Shown here: positions 11,574 through 21,859 of the stretch, one piece after another
Layout of the letters: the number at the start of each line of letters is the position of its first letter
Numbering within the stretch: the first letter of the stretch is position 1
NCBI GenBank assembly: GCA_947247005.1
Contig: OX365945.1
Span: 17,862,501 to 17,926,500, forward strand
Direction of reading: 5' to 3'
DNA: 64,000 nucleotides
Source of the DNA: Spisula solida
Lineage: Eukaryota > Mollusca > Bivalvia > Venerida > Mactridae
The notes under the pieces: model-generated
Database searches by the model: none
Told to the model about the DNA's origin: nothing
What the model saw: the letters and a program-made list of their open reading frames with translations, nothing else
Made by a program: the position numbers and the translations under genes

Positions 11574-12320
11574 ATAGTGGGGTGACAATCAGCTCAAAAG
11601 TGGCTTATTTAAGGAGTAGGTGACAACTCAAGTAGAACAAGCAATGTTATATACCAAAATGTTCGCCTATGTCTGTACTATATGGAACTGCCGGCATAAA
11701 TTGTCAACGCGTGGTGCGGACACGGAAATCCAAGATGGCGTCCAAGATGGCCGCCATAATTTACACATACACTTAAAATTCTATGTTCTCATGCAATTTT
11801 TTTATTTATGTATGTAGTCACACATATTTGCTTTGATATTATTCATTTGATAATGTACATCAAATGGACATACAAGACTGACCACTTTGAGGTCAAGGTC
11901 GTGGTCATTTCAAGGTCAAATTACGAAAAAAAGCTGAAAAAATGATGTTTCCTCACTTGTTTTCTTGTTTTAGCAGATGTTTTATATTCAAGTTGATATT
12001 AAAAGTGATAAAAGTGTTGGTAAGCACATATTCTCTTATTATTAGTTCAATTTTCAGTTCAAAATATTGAAACTTTGTCAAAACTGACATTGTTATGCAT
12101 GTACATGTTGGCCGAGATGGCATTCTTAGATTGCTGCTTCCCTATTTAAAATTTTAGTATTCAACTATTGACAGTATTATTTCTAATGGTATGATTAAAT
12201 GTTTGTCTAAACATTATTAACTTTGTATTGTACTCCAAATGGACTTGAAAAATGACCACTCAAGGTCAAGGTCAATATCATTTCAAGGTCAAACTACCAA
12301 AAATACCTGAAAATTTGATA
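11574..12320 (+). repeat. Left arm of the long-inverted-repeat element
   Basis: Homology to the right arm starts at the tip and ends near gaaaatttgata (12320). The arm has two diverged direct units about 370 bp apart, each with a tcaaggtca cluster (about 11890-11925 and 12260-12292) followed by a ctgaaaa...tttcc/attcc phrase. Near 11731-11757 two aagatggc motifs occur. It is about 40 bp longer than the right arm because of an indel near 11850-11900. Confidence 0.85.
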
Positions 12321-12884
12321 TTCCGTCGCAAATTGTTAAATTATAAACGAATGCTGAACATTGTATTTTGTTTTAGATGTGATAGCAGGTATTCTAAGTG
12401 TAAATTATTTCATTAGAAGTGATATAGTTTTACTGCAAGTAGAAAATCTATTTAAATTTTGTGATGGAACATAAGCGATTCTACGTAATGTACAATATTG
12501 CAGCCGTGAATGGTTTTTCCTTGATCGTTGAATCTCTATATTTGACAGTATTATTGTTAATGGTTTGACAACATTGTTACATATTAGACAGTTATTATAT
12601 ATAATAATGCACCTATCAATTTTTGGCCCCAGGGTGGGGGGTGTGGCGGGCATACAGTGGACTTTAGACAGAAAACAATTCCCAACGGACAGGATTTTGA
12701 CAGGCCCTTAAATTTGATTCCCGATCCCGGGAAATAGACTTTGGCTGGATTTTAGATTCTGGGATTGGGGAATTTAGACACAGCAAAAAGCAGACTTGCA
12801 TTGCTGCAACCATTTAAAGATGGCAGGCCATTTAATATACCAAGCATCTCCTACTGTGGGAATTTCAACAAAACTTTTGGACAT

Positions 12885-15800
12885 GGTGAGCCACCTCTTG
12901 GGCCTAAGATGGCTGAACTATGTGATGGTTAGGTATCCCTTATGGCCGGATATGGCTGAATTTGTATTGGTTTACTACATAGGGTCTGGTATGGCTGAAT
13001 TCAGTGGTTGCCTTTGTACCCCTTAAACTTTTAAATGGCCATAATTGGTGGTGGTCATTACTAGAATAGGGCCAAGGATAGCTGCACTCGGTGTGGGGGG
13101 GGGGGGAGTACTCCGTATGGTATGGTATTGCTTTAATAAGTTAGGTGGGTACACAATAGGGCTTGGGATGGCTGAAATCTGTGAGTGTGGGAACTCTATA
13201 GGGTCTGGGATGCCTCAATCTGTGATGGTTAGCACACAATAGGGCTTGCGATGGCTGAAATCTGTGATGGTGGGTACCCAATAGGGCTTGGGATGGCTGA
13301 AATCTGTGAGGGTTGGAACTCAATAGGACCTGGGATGGCTCAATCTGTGATTGTGGGCACACAATAGGGCTTGGGATTGCTGAAATCTGTGATGGTGGGT
13401 ACCCAATAGGGCTTGGGATGACTGGAATCTGTGATGTGGGTACATGATAGGGTTTGGGATGGCTGAAATCTGTGATTGTGGGTACCCAATAGAGCTTGGG
13501 ATGGCTGAAATCTGTGAGGGTGGGTACTCAATAGGGCCTGAGATGGCTTTATATATGATGGCGGGTACCCAATAGGGCATGGGATGGGTGAAACCTGTGA
13601 GGATGGATTTTCAATGGGCTTGGGATGGCTTAAATATGCGATGATGGGTACTCAATGGGCTTGGGATGGCTGAGATCTGTGATGGTGGGTACCCATTAGA
13701 GCTTGGGATGGCTGAAATCTGTAAGGGTGGGTACTCAATAGGGCATGTGATGGCTTAATCTGTGATGGTGGGTACAAAATAGGGCTTAGGTTTGGTGAAA
13801 TATGTGATGGTGGGTACAAAATAGGGCATGGGATGGCTGCAATCTGTGAGGATGGGTACTCAATGGGCTTGGGATGGCTGAAATATCTGATGGTGGGTAC
13901 ACATAGGGCTTGGGATGGCCGAAATCTGTGATGGTTAGCACACAATAGGGCTTGCGATGGCTGAAATCTGTGATGGTGGGTACCCAATAGGGCTTGGGAT
14001 GGCTGAAATCTGTGAGGTTGGAACTCAATAGGACCTGGGATGGCTCAATCTGTGATTGTGGGCACACAATAGGGCTTGGGATTGCTGAAATCTGTGATGG
14101 TGGGTACCCAATAGGGCTTGGGATGACTGGAATCTGTGATGTGGGTACATGATAGGGTTTGGGATGGCTGAAATCTGTGATTGTGGGTACCCAATAGAGC
14201 TTGGGATGGCTGAAATCTGTGAGGGTGGGTAATCAATAGGGCATGGGATGGGTGAAACCTGTGAGGATGGATTTTCAATGGGCTTGGGATGGCTTAAATA
14301 TGCGATGATGGGTACTCAATAGGGCTTGGGATGGCTGAGATCTGTGATGGTGGGTACCCATTAGAGCTTGGGATGGCTGAAATCTGTAAGGGTGGGTACT
14401 CAATAGGGCATGTGATGGCTTAATCTGTGATGGTGGGTACAAAATAGGGCTTAGGTTTGGTGAAATATGTGATGGTGGGTACAAAATAGGGCATGGGATG
14501 GCTGCAATCTGTGAGGATGGGTACTCAATGGGCTTGGGATGGCTGAAATATCTGATGGTGGGTACACATAGGGCTTGGGATGGCCGAAATCTGTGATGAT
14601 GGGTACCCAATAGAGCTTGGGATGCCTGAAATCTGTGAGGGTGGGTACTCAATAGGGCATTGGATGGCTGAAATCTGTGAGGGAGAGTACTCAATAGGGC
14701 CTTGGATGACTGTATTCAGAGGTGCTGGGTACTCAATAGGGCCTTGGATGACTGCTCAGAGGTTGTGGGTACTCAATAGGGACTGGGATTGCTGAAATAT
14801 GTAATGGTGCATACTCAATAGGGCCTGTGATAGCTGGAATTCATAAGGGTGGGTACTCAATGGGGCATTGGATGACTACTCAGAGGTGGTGGATACCTAA
14901 TAGGCCTGGGATGACTGTACTCAGAGGTAGTGGGTACCAAATGGGGCCTGGGTTCGGCTGTTCTCTGTTGTGATGGGTATCCAATAGGGCCTGGGATGGC
15001 TGTGCTCAGAGGTTGTGGGTACCAAATGAGGCATGGGTTGGCTGTTTTCTGTGATATAGGGTATTTAATAGGGCCTGTGGTGGCTGTACTCAATGTGGTG
15101 GGTACCAAATGGAACCTGTGATGGCTGTTGTCTGTGGTTGTGGGTTTCCAATAGGGCCTAGGACGGCTGTATTGAGTGGTGGCGAGTACTCCATAAGACC
15201 TGGTATGACTGTAATTGGTGGTGATGGGTTCCCAAATGGGCCTGGGATTGTTGAACTTTTGGAGGTAAGAACATAAATTGGCCTGGGATGGCTGTTCTAT
15301 AGGCAGTGTTAAATACCAAAAAGGGCATTGAATTGCTGTTCTCAGTAGATGCGAGTATCTTCAGGCATAGTATGGCTATACACAGTGGTTGTGAGTAGGG
15401 CATAGGGCCCATTGGTGGCTGTAATTGGTGGTGGTAATTACCACATGGGATCTAGTATGGCTGTATGGCCTTATTTAGTGATGAAATACCCAGTAGGGCC
15501 TAGGATGATTGTATTGCACCTGGTATGGCTGTACTCGTTGGTCCAAGTACCCCTTAGAACATAGTATGGTAAGTACCACATAGGGTCAGGTGTGACTGTA
15601 CTCAATGCTTATTGGTGGTGTTGATTGGGCCTTGGATATCTGTACCCTTTGGTTGTGACTTGGGTGTAGCCATAGGACCTGGTATGGCTGTAATTCATTG
15701 GTTAAGAGCACCCCTATTGGGCATGGAAAGTTATTTATTTTGGATGAGTACCCCTTTGGGCATTATACTACTGTAATTTGTACTAATGAGTAACCCATAG

Positions 15801-16220
15801 AGCCTTTACAGCAGCTGTGCTCAGTGATTGTGAGTACCATATTGAAACTGATATGGTGGTTATTAACCAATATGGCCTTGGTTGGCTCTACTCTGTGGTT
15901 GTAAGCACAAAATGTACCCCATTGGGCCTCAGGTATAGCTCGTGGCATTGAGAACTCGATAGGAATGGTTGTTATGGGCAGTTGTAAGAACATGACATGT
16001 ACTCCATTGGTTACAGAATGTACTTGTTGGTGGTTAGAACCCATTCTGGCCTAGTATGTGATGTAGATGATTTGGTTTGACTGTACTTTGTATATACCGG
16101 TAGTACCCTTAGGACTTAGTATGACTTTAACACATAGTAGTGAGTACCCATTATGGCACGGGATGGTTGTACTTGACAGTGTTATGTACCCCATATGGTC
16201 TGGGATGCCACATATAGGAG
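12885..16220. repeat. 42-bp minisatellite inside the long-inverted-repeat element
   Basis: Units of about 42 bp read gggtacccaatagggcttgg followed by gatggctgaaatctgtgatggt. They are regular from about 13140 to 15150 and decay toward both arms. Because 42 is a multiple of three, minus-strand frames stay open as a 14-residue repeat with PSQALL and HHRFQ phrases; I read these as by-products and not as genes. A block of ~700 bp is duplicated inside the array (listed separately). Confidence 0.9.
13231..14590. repeat. Higher-order duplication of a ~700-bp minisatellite block
   Basis: Block 1 (13231-13936) and block 2 (13937-14590) share the same ordered series of unit variants, e.g. ttagcacacaatagggc at 13229 and 13935 and aaacctgtgaggatgg at 13591 and 14255. 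The offset falls from 706 to 664 bp partway through, so block 2 has lost exactly one 42-bp unit. Confidence 0.85.
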
Positions 16221-16330
16221 TTCAGTATAAATTATTATTTTTAATGAAAGAACTCTGATCACATCAATGATCTACAACAAAATATAATGTTCACCAAATT
16301 TCATAATATTAAGAAAAAATGCAATGAAAG

Positions 16331-17030
16331 ATCAAATTTTCAGGTATTTTTGGTAGTTTGACCTTGAAATGACATTGACCTTGACCTTGATTGGTCATTT
16401 TTCAAGTCCATTTGGAGTACAATACAAAGTTAATAATGTTTAGACAAACATTTAATCATACCATTAGAAATAATACTGTCAATAGTTGAATACTAAAATT
16501 TTAAATAGGGAAGCAGCAATCTAAGAATGCCATCTCGGCCAACATGTACATGCATAACAATGTCAGTTTTGACAAAGTTTCAATATTTTGAACTGAAAAT
16601 TGAACTAATAATAAGAGAATATGTGCTTACCAACACTTTTATCACTTTTAATATCAACTTGAATATAAAACATCTGCTAAAACAAGAAAACAAGTGAGGA
16701 AACATAATTTTTTCAGCTTTTTTTCGTAATTTGACCTTGAAATGACCACGACCATGTACATTATCAAATGAATAATATCCAAGCAAATATTTGTGACTAC
16801 ATACATAAATAAAAAAATTGCATGAGAACATAGAATTTTAAGTGTATGTGTAAATTATGGCGGCCATCTTGGACGCCATCTTGGATTTCCGTGTCCGCAC
16901 CACGCGTTGACAATTTATGCCGGCAGTTCCATATAGTACAGACATAGGCGAACATTTTGGTATATAACATTGCTTGTTCTACTTGAGTTGTCACCTCACC
17001 CCAAAAAATCACCAATTGTCACCCCACTAT
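16331..17030 (-). repeat. Right arm of the long-inverted-repeat element
   Basis: This is the reverse complement of the left arm, including the paired aagatggc motifs (16858-16884) and the TGACCTTGA-type clusters (about 16358-16395 and 16728-16750). Close to the tip the arms differ (16995-17015). A ~40-bp deletion relative to the left arm lies near 16750-16770. Confidence 0.85.
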
Positions 17031-17034
17031 AAGG

Positions 17035-17525
17035 CATATAGCTTTCATAACTGCTGATGTAATCCATTAAACCTTTTATTGATGTTGTATGCTGATATTT
17101 ATTCTTTTAATAAAGTGACCAAGGTGTTTACTTAATATTATACATGGTTGAAGCATCTCAAGTCAATCATACAATCCCTATAAATGAAATGCACCGATTG
17201 ACCTTTGCTAGACTTTTACTATTTGATCAAGATTTGATCTGTACATACATTATCTGAACCAGTTTGTATTACTAACTGATTTCAAATGAAAAGAACAAAA
17301 GACCATAGTGACATTTTGGTAGTGATAACTGTCTTTACTTAAAGATAACCAGTATTTGTTCATATATACTGTCTGAGGCTTATAGCAATAAACTTTATTA
17401 GTTTTATAATTGTCTGAATTGAATTGGATTTGAACAAGAGACGTTGAACATCTAGCTAGGTGTGTCCAAGGATGAATGTGACACTAATCTACCTGTAGGT
17501 AAATAAGAAGCAGCTTGACTAGTGT
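17035..17525. other. Unassigned sequence
   Basis: No feature seen. Confidence 0.5.
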
Positions 17526-17529
17526 TGCT

Positions 17530-17960
17530 TGCATCCCTTGATGCCAATGTCAATTCAGGTATCTCTCCATGTGCAGACAGTCTGGGCATCCCCCGAGGCC
17601 AATCCTCAGACATCCCATAATGTCAATTCAGGTATCTCTCCATGTGCAGACAGTCTGGGCATCCCCCGAGGCCAATACTCAGACATCCCACAATGTCCAT
17701 CCTGGCATCCCTTTTCAATCCAGGCATCCCTTATTGTCGAACCTGCAGGCATCACTTCTCATGTCCAGTATAGGCATCTTTGAGGCCACTCCTGACATTC
17801 CACAATGTCAATCCTGGCATCCCTCATTGTGGATTCAGGCATCCCTCAATGCCACTCCTGGCAACCCACAATGTCAATCTGGGCATCCCTCATTGTGGAT
17901 TCAGGTATCCCTCAATGTCAATTCTGGCATCCCTTATGTTGATCCTGGCAACTCTGAAAA
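17530..17960. repeat. Degenerate tandem repeat rich in ggcatccct units
   Basis: Two 73-bp near-identical units (atctctccatgtgcag at 17561 and 17634) are followed by looser ~20-22-bp units built on aggcatccctcaatgtcaat. The plus-strand frames across it are repeat artefacts. Confidence 0.8.
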
Positions 17961-17999
17961 TCAATTCCGGCTGTACTCTTGTCAACTTCGGCACAATTG

Positions 18000-19275
18000 A
18001 AACATTCTATCATGTTGTCGACTGTCATTGACTTGTGTCATGTTGTCGACTGTCATTGACTTGTCACATGATATTGATTTTGGAGAGCTGCTGCTGCCAT
18101 ACCTGGTTACAGGTAACTAATTGATGTTAATGAAAAACCACACTTTTACCAAACATAGGTAATAAATACATCAATGTATCTGATGAATATCTTGAAAGAA
18201 TGGCAGTAAATTTATTTTATCAACCTCTCCCACTGCATTGCTTAAAATTTGATGTATGTTTAAAATGCTGATACCCTCCTAATATTCCTTCAGATAAAAT
18301 TGAACAAAGAAATCAAATGAAAAAAGTAATAAGTGATAAAATAAAAATAATAAAATATTGACTAGAGGCGTGCAGTCCAGATTTTCACCTGTAACTGAGT
18401 GACTGGATCACCCCTGTCAAATGTCTCTGGACTGACAACAGTTGGAGAAATGCCAGTTTAGATTCAACTAAAATGTATTTTTGTGCTCCGACAGTTATTT
18501 TTTGCCAAGATCAATATTATCTTATCTAATATGCAAGTGGCTAACATTTTATTATAAGTGGACGAAGGTTTCTATTTGTCATTTAACAAGTAGACATATT
18601 TACTTTACAATTAAGATTTTATGCTTTAATGTAGTTGTCTGGCTAACATGACACATTTTCTTTTCAAATGTCACAGACGTAAATAGTTTGGTCACTGAAC
18701 AAGACAGACATTGAGCTAGTTAAACTGACCGCAGTAAATAGGTCCAGCTTGACCACATGTTGCTCATTTAGTTATAACCATTATCAAAAACTAAATATTT
18801 GAATTGACCAAACATTGACATAATTTGTATTGTAAAGCTTGTGTTAATCAAATACGTTGTTGATATCGCAATCGCATTTATCCTGTCAAGTTTGTAATAA
18901 ATGTGTCCATATATCTTCATATTTAACTCTTCAAGTTACACCAGTCTTTTATTTCATTGCTACATAAAGGGTCAAAAGTAAATAAACTATATATAGTATG
19001 AACTGTCATTTCCTGTGATAAAATTACATCAAATCTCGATTAATTAACCTTTTTTTCCAAAGATAAGTCTTAATTAATATATAAGCTATACTTGATAAAT
19101 TAATCAGCAAACACAAGTTGTGATGTCATTTCCTGTAGCCAGTGTGGTCGCAATTCCTGGTAAAATTTCTGAGTAATTGAAGCATATCATCTTTGTGACT
19201 TGGTGTCTTATTACAGGCTATGAATGATCATATCGCTTGCATGAGTTATTAGTTTGAGTTCAATTAAGGTAACCA
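18000..19275. other. Unassigned sequence with a 35-bp duplication
   Basis: tgttgtcgactgtcattgac is tandemly duplicated at about 18013-18062. The rest shows nothing. Confidence 0.5.
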
Positions 19276-19279
19276 GTGC

Positions 19280-19562
19280 ATTTATAACTTATTACATCGG
19301 TATCACATACTACTTCCAGAGCAGGTCCAAGCTCCTTGATTGGCTCCGCAACTATTTCAGTTATATGATGACTGTTACCCAGTCTTACTTTCCAGACACC
19401 GGGCCAACCAGCAGTTACCTGGAAATAACCATGCCGAGCATCAAGCCAAGCAGATACACCAGTACCATATTTTAATGACTTTAGTATCTCACCGCCTCAG
19501 ATCGAACCCGAGACCTCTTGAACTCCAAGCGGATGCTCTACCAGCGGCAAAACCATTGATAT
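19280..19562 (-). repeat. tRNA-derived SINE, minus strand
   Basis: On the minus strand the head has an A-box-like ctggtagagc and a B box gggttcgatc about 40 bases on (19560-19485). A body follows with gatgctcggc and tggcccggtgtc...actgggt, phrases I recall from conserved SINE bodies in molluscs and other animals. The tRNA stems are degraded, so this is a SINE and not a tRNA gene. Confidence 0.65.
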
Positions 19563-19569
19563 AGTTGTC

Positions 19570-21205
19570 TTAAATTTGGAACTGGAAAACACTCAAAATT
19601 ACTAGATAATATTAAATGAAAAATATTCTAATGAGATTCAGTATCAATAATCTGGGGAGAAATGATTATATAACTATAAAATCTTGGCTAATTATTTGGT
19701 TTTCAGCGCCAGCTATATCATATTAATGTTAATTTGCAATGTATGCGGGAAGTGAAATTTTCTGACTTGAGAATTTTTGAAACCTCCTGGTGTTCATCAG
19801 AAGGCTTATTGTACTAAAACGTAAGTGCATGATGCTAATTTCGTAGTAAATTATTTATGTTTTCATTGTGTTTAACTGCTAGTGCATCAAAATGAAATGT
19901 TTGGCATAAAATCCTACTATTTTGTGTGCATTTTAATGCTTAGCAGCTGCTAATTAAATCTAAATTTGTCTTGTTTTGAATTTAAAGTTGAAAAAAAACA
20001 TTAGCGCAAAAGCATGTCAAATTTTGCTCCTTATAAAGAACTTGTTTGTTCTATGCTGATGTGGTGTAATTTTGGTAACATTTCATTGATTGTCACTTAA
20101 ATTAAAAATTGATCGGTTCTGTCGGAATTTTCATATGACCCGATTCCCCCATCCAGGAACCCCACTTGCCTTTTTCGGAATCCCAAATTAATTTGGGGGT
20201 CTCTTTCATATTTTAAAGAGTTCCTTATATCACCTAAAAAATGTCAATTTGTGCAAATATATAATAAAGAAATTAAACAACTGCACATCATTGCAACATA
20301 CCCAGTTTATATTGTGCATCATCGAAGACACACCAACAGAAACTTTTACGTGCGACCTAAGAATGCATGCCATGTAATAAAATGTGGGTTTTCAGCCCAC
20401 ATAATTATATGGTGTGATGAATGCAGAAAAAACAGGTTTAGTTGACATATTTAGTCTGCAATGCAAGGCCTTGAACTTTGAAATAATTTAGTAAAAGTAT
20501 AATAAATGTACAACTTTGTGATATAGGTACACATGTTAGTATGCAATCAGCTGCATTGATCATGCATTAAAATCACTAGCTTTAGGTATATAATGATGTA
20601 GTGGGAGATATTGATAATTAACCATAATATATTGTCTGTAACCACACAGAACACTTTGACAGATCAGCCGATACAAATAGTGATAACCCACCTGATCTAC
20701 ATGATAATTCTGTGAGATGGTGATGATATGTTGAAACATTAGTCTCCCATCATGTTGTAAAATTGATCATTAAAAGCTAATTGCACCAATGATTATGCAT
20801 CTCATACTACAAAAGTTGCGGTTGAATATATAGTATTAATTGTGACTGGTCTCATTAAAATTGCTCATTGAAAGGTTTCATCCAATTAAATGTAAGTACA
20901 TACATTGCATACCTTACTACAATAGTAAAGTTAGTCTTGGTTAATTATGTTGAATAAATAGTATTAAGTATGACTGGGTGTCATTAATTAGTATTTAAAT
21001 AAGTAATTTGTATCAATTAAGTCTGCTTTCATCTCTTGCACAATTTTTGTAACTTCATATTGTCATTTTGAGCAGTATTTGGATAGACATGACATTATGC
21101 ATCAGAGACTTACTGCAAATTACCACCATTACCATGGACCTAATATAGACCTTAATCTATTATCCCTGCCAATTGGCCCCTATTTTGCAAACTATGGAGA
21201 GCAAT
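19570..21205. other. Unassigned sequence
   Basis: No feature seen. Confidence 0.5.
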
Positions 21206-21209
21206 TGAC

Positions 21210-21367
21210 AATAGGCGCTTTTTCCACTAGACTATTCCGTGGAGCAGGTTGTAGCCTGGTTCCCGTCCCCATTATTTTAGTTATATTACTGCAGTATCAC
21301 TGTGGTATTGGGAATGGGAACCAGACACAACCTGCTCCACGAAACAGCCCAGTCAAAAAGGCCCAAT
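21210..21367. mobile_element. MITE family B, copy 1
   Basis: A ~158-bp element with ~50-bp inverted ends: ccgtggagcaggttgtagcc at the left pairs with acaacctgctccacgaaaca at the right. A second copy is at 44750-45051. It is non-coding. Confidence 0.75.
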
Positions 21368-21691
21368 GGTCCCAAATACTGTGGCAGTGTTAATACACAG
21401 AGCAATATGTTCAATGATACCCTGAGATTTTAGCAACATATGTTCTTCCCTTGAAGTCAGAAGTCGATGTGGGGAAAATATTAATGACATGATGCACTTT
21501 TTCAGTCGAACACAAACAAGCAACAAAAGCAACAGATCTGGTAGGCTTTTAGCAAATAATCTTGACATGAGTTTAACGTCTGTCATAACATCAATAGCTT
21601 GCTCCTATAATGTGATTCGAACCCACCCTGTATGTTGCAATCAACCCCTGTGAACAACAGCCAAAGTTGTCATCTTTAAAAGTAAACTAGG

Positions 21692-21852
21692 CCATTCAGC
21701 TTTATGACAGCTGAAACTTGGGCTGTTCATTTTCTGGTTCAGTTATGTGTTGGGCATTGTGCCGTGGTATGTGATGTTTTTATGTTTTCTGTGCTTACTG
21801 GCTAAGTTGAGTGCTGCCTTCCCTATCCGACTTTCTTTTATCTTTTTGCTCA
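21692..21852 (+). repeat. Dispersed repeat family F, copy 1
   Basis: Contains cattcagctttatgacagct, tatgtgttgggcattgtgc and gagtgctgccttccct in this order. The same order appears at 39872-40025 and, reversed, at 40731-40908, with shorter pieces at 50795-50880 and perhaps 33373-33450. This looks like a SINE or the end of a larger element; no coding. Confidence 0.7.
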
Positions 21853-21859
21853 GAGAGAG

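Larger units (their letters stand above)
11574..17030. mobile_element. ~5.4 kb long-inverted-repeat element with minisatellite interior
   Basis: Two ~0.7 kb arms in inverted orientation (11574-12320 and 16331-17030) bracket a ~3.3 kb 42-bp minisatellite. The outermost bases are symmetric, gtggggtgacaat at the left and attgtcaccccac at the right, next to TA on both sides, consistent with insertion of one unit at TA. No transposase or other protein frame is present, so it is non-autonomous. The structure is like Foldback elements of insects and echinoderm/plant long-TIR elements, but I cannot place it in a named family. Confidence 0.8.

Noticed and set aside
11620..11817. Protein of 65-72 residues present at both 11620-11817 and 16797-17015
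   Set aside because: The two are the same sequence because they are the inverted arms of one element. No motif, no splice sites and no conserved start support coding.
13141..14694. Long minus-strand frames reading a 14-residue repeat rich in His, Pro and Ser
   Set aside because: They follow from a 42-bp unit lacking stops in those frames. Several frames are open at once, indels switch frame, and there is no start context, signal or domain.
17529..18031. Overlapping plus-strand frames of up to 143 codons
   Set aside because: Two frames are open at once across a degenerate tandem repeat, and the composition follows the repeat unit.
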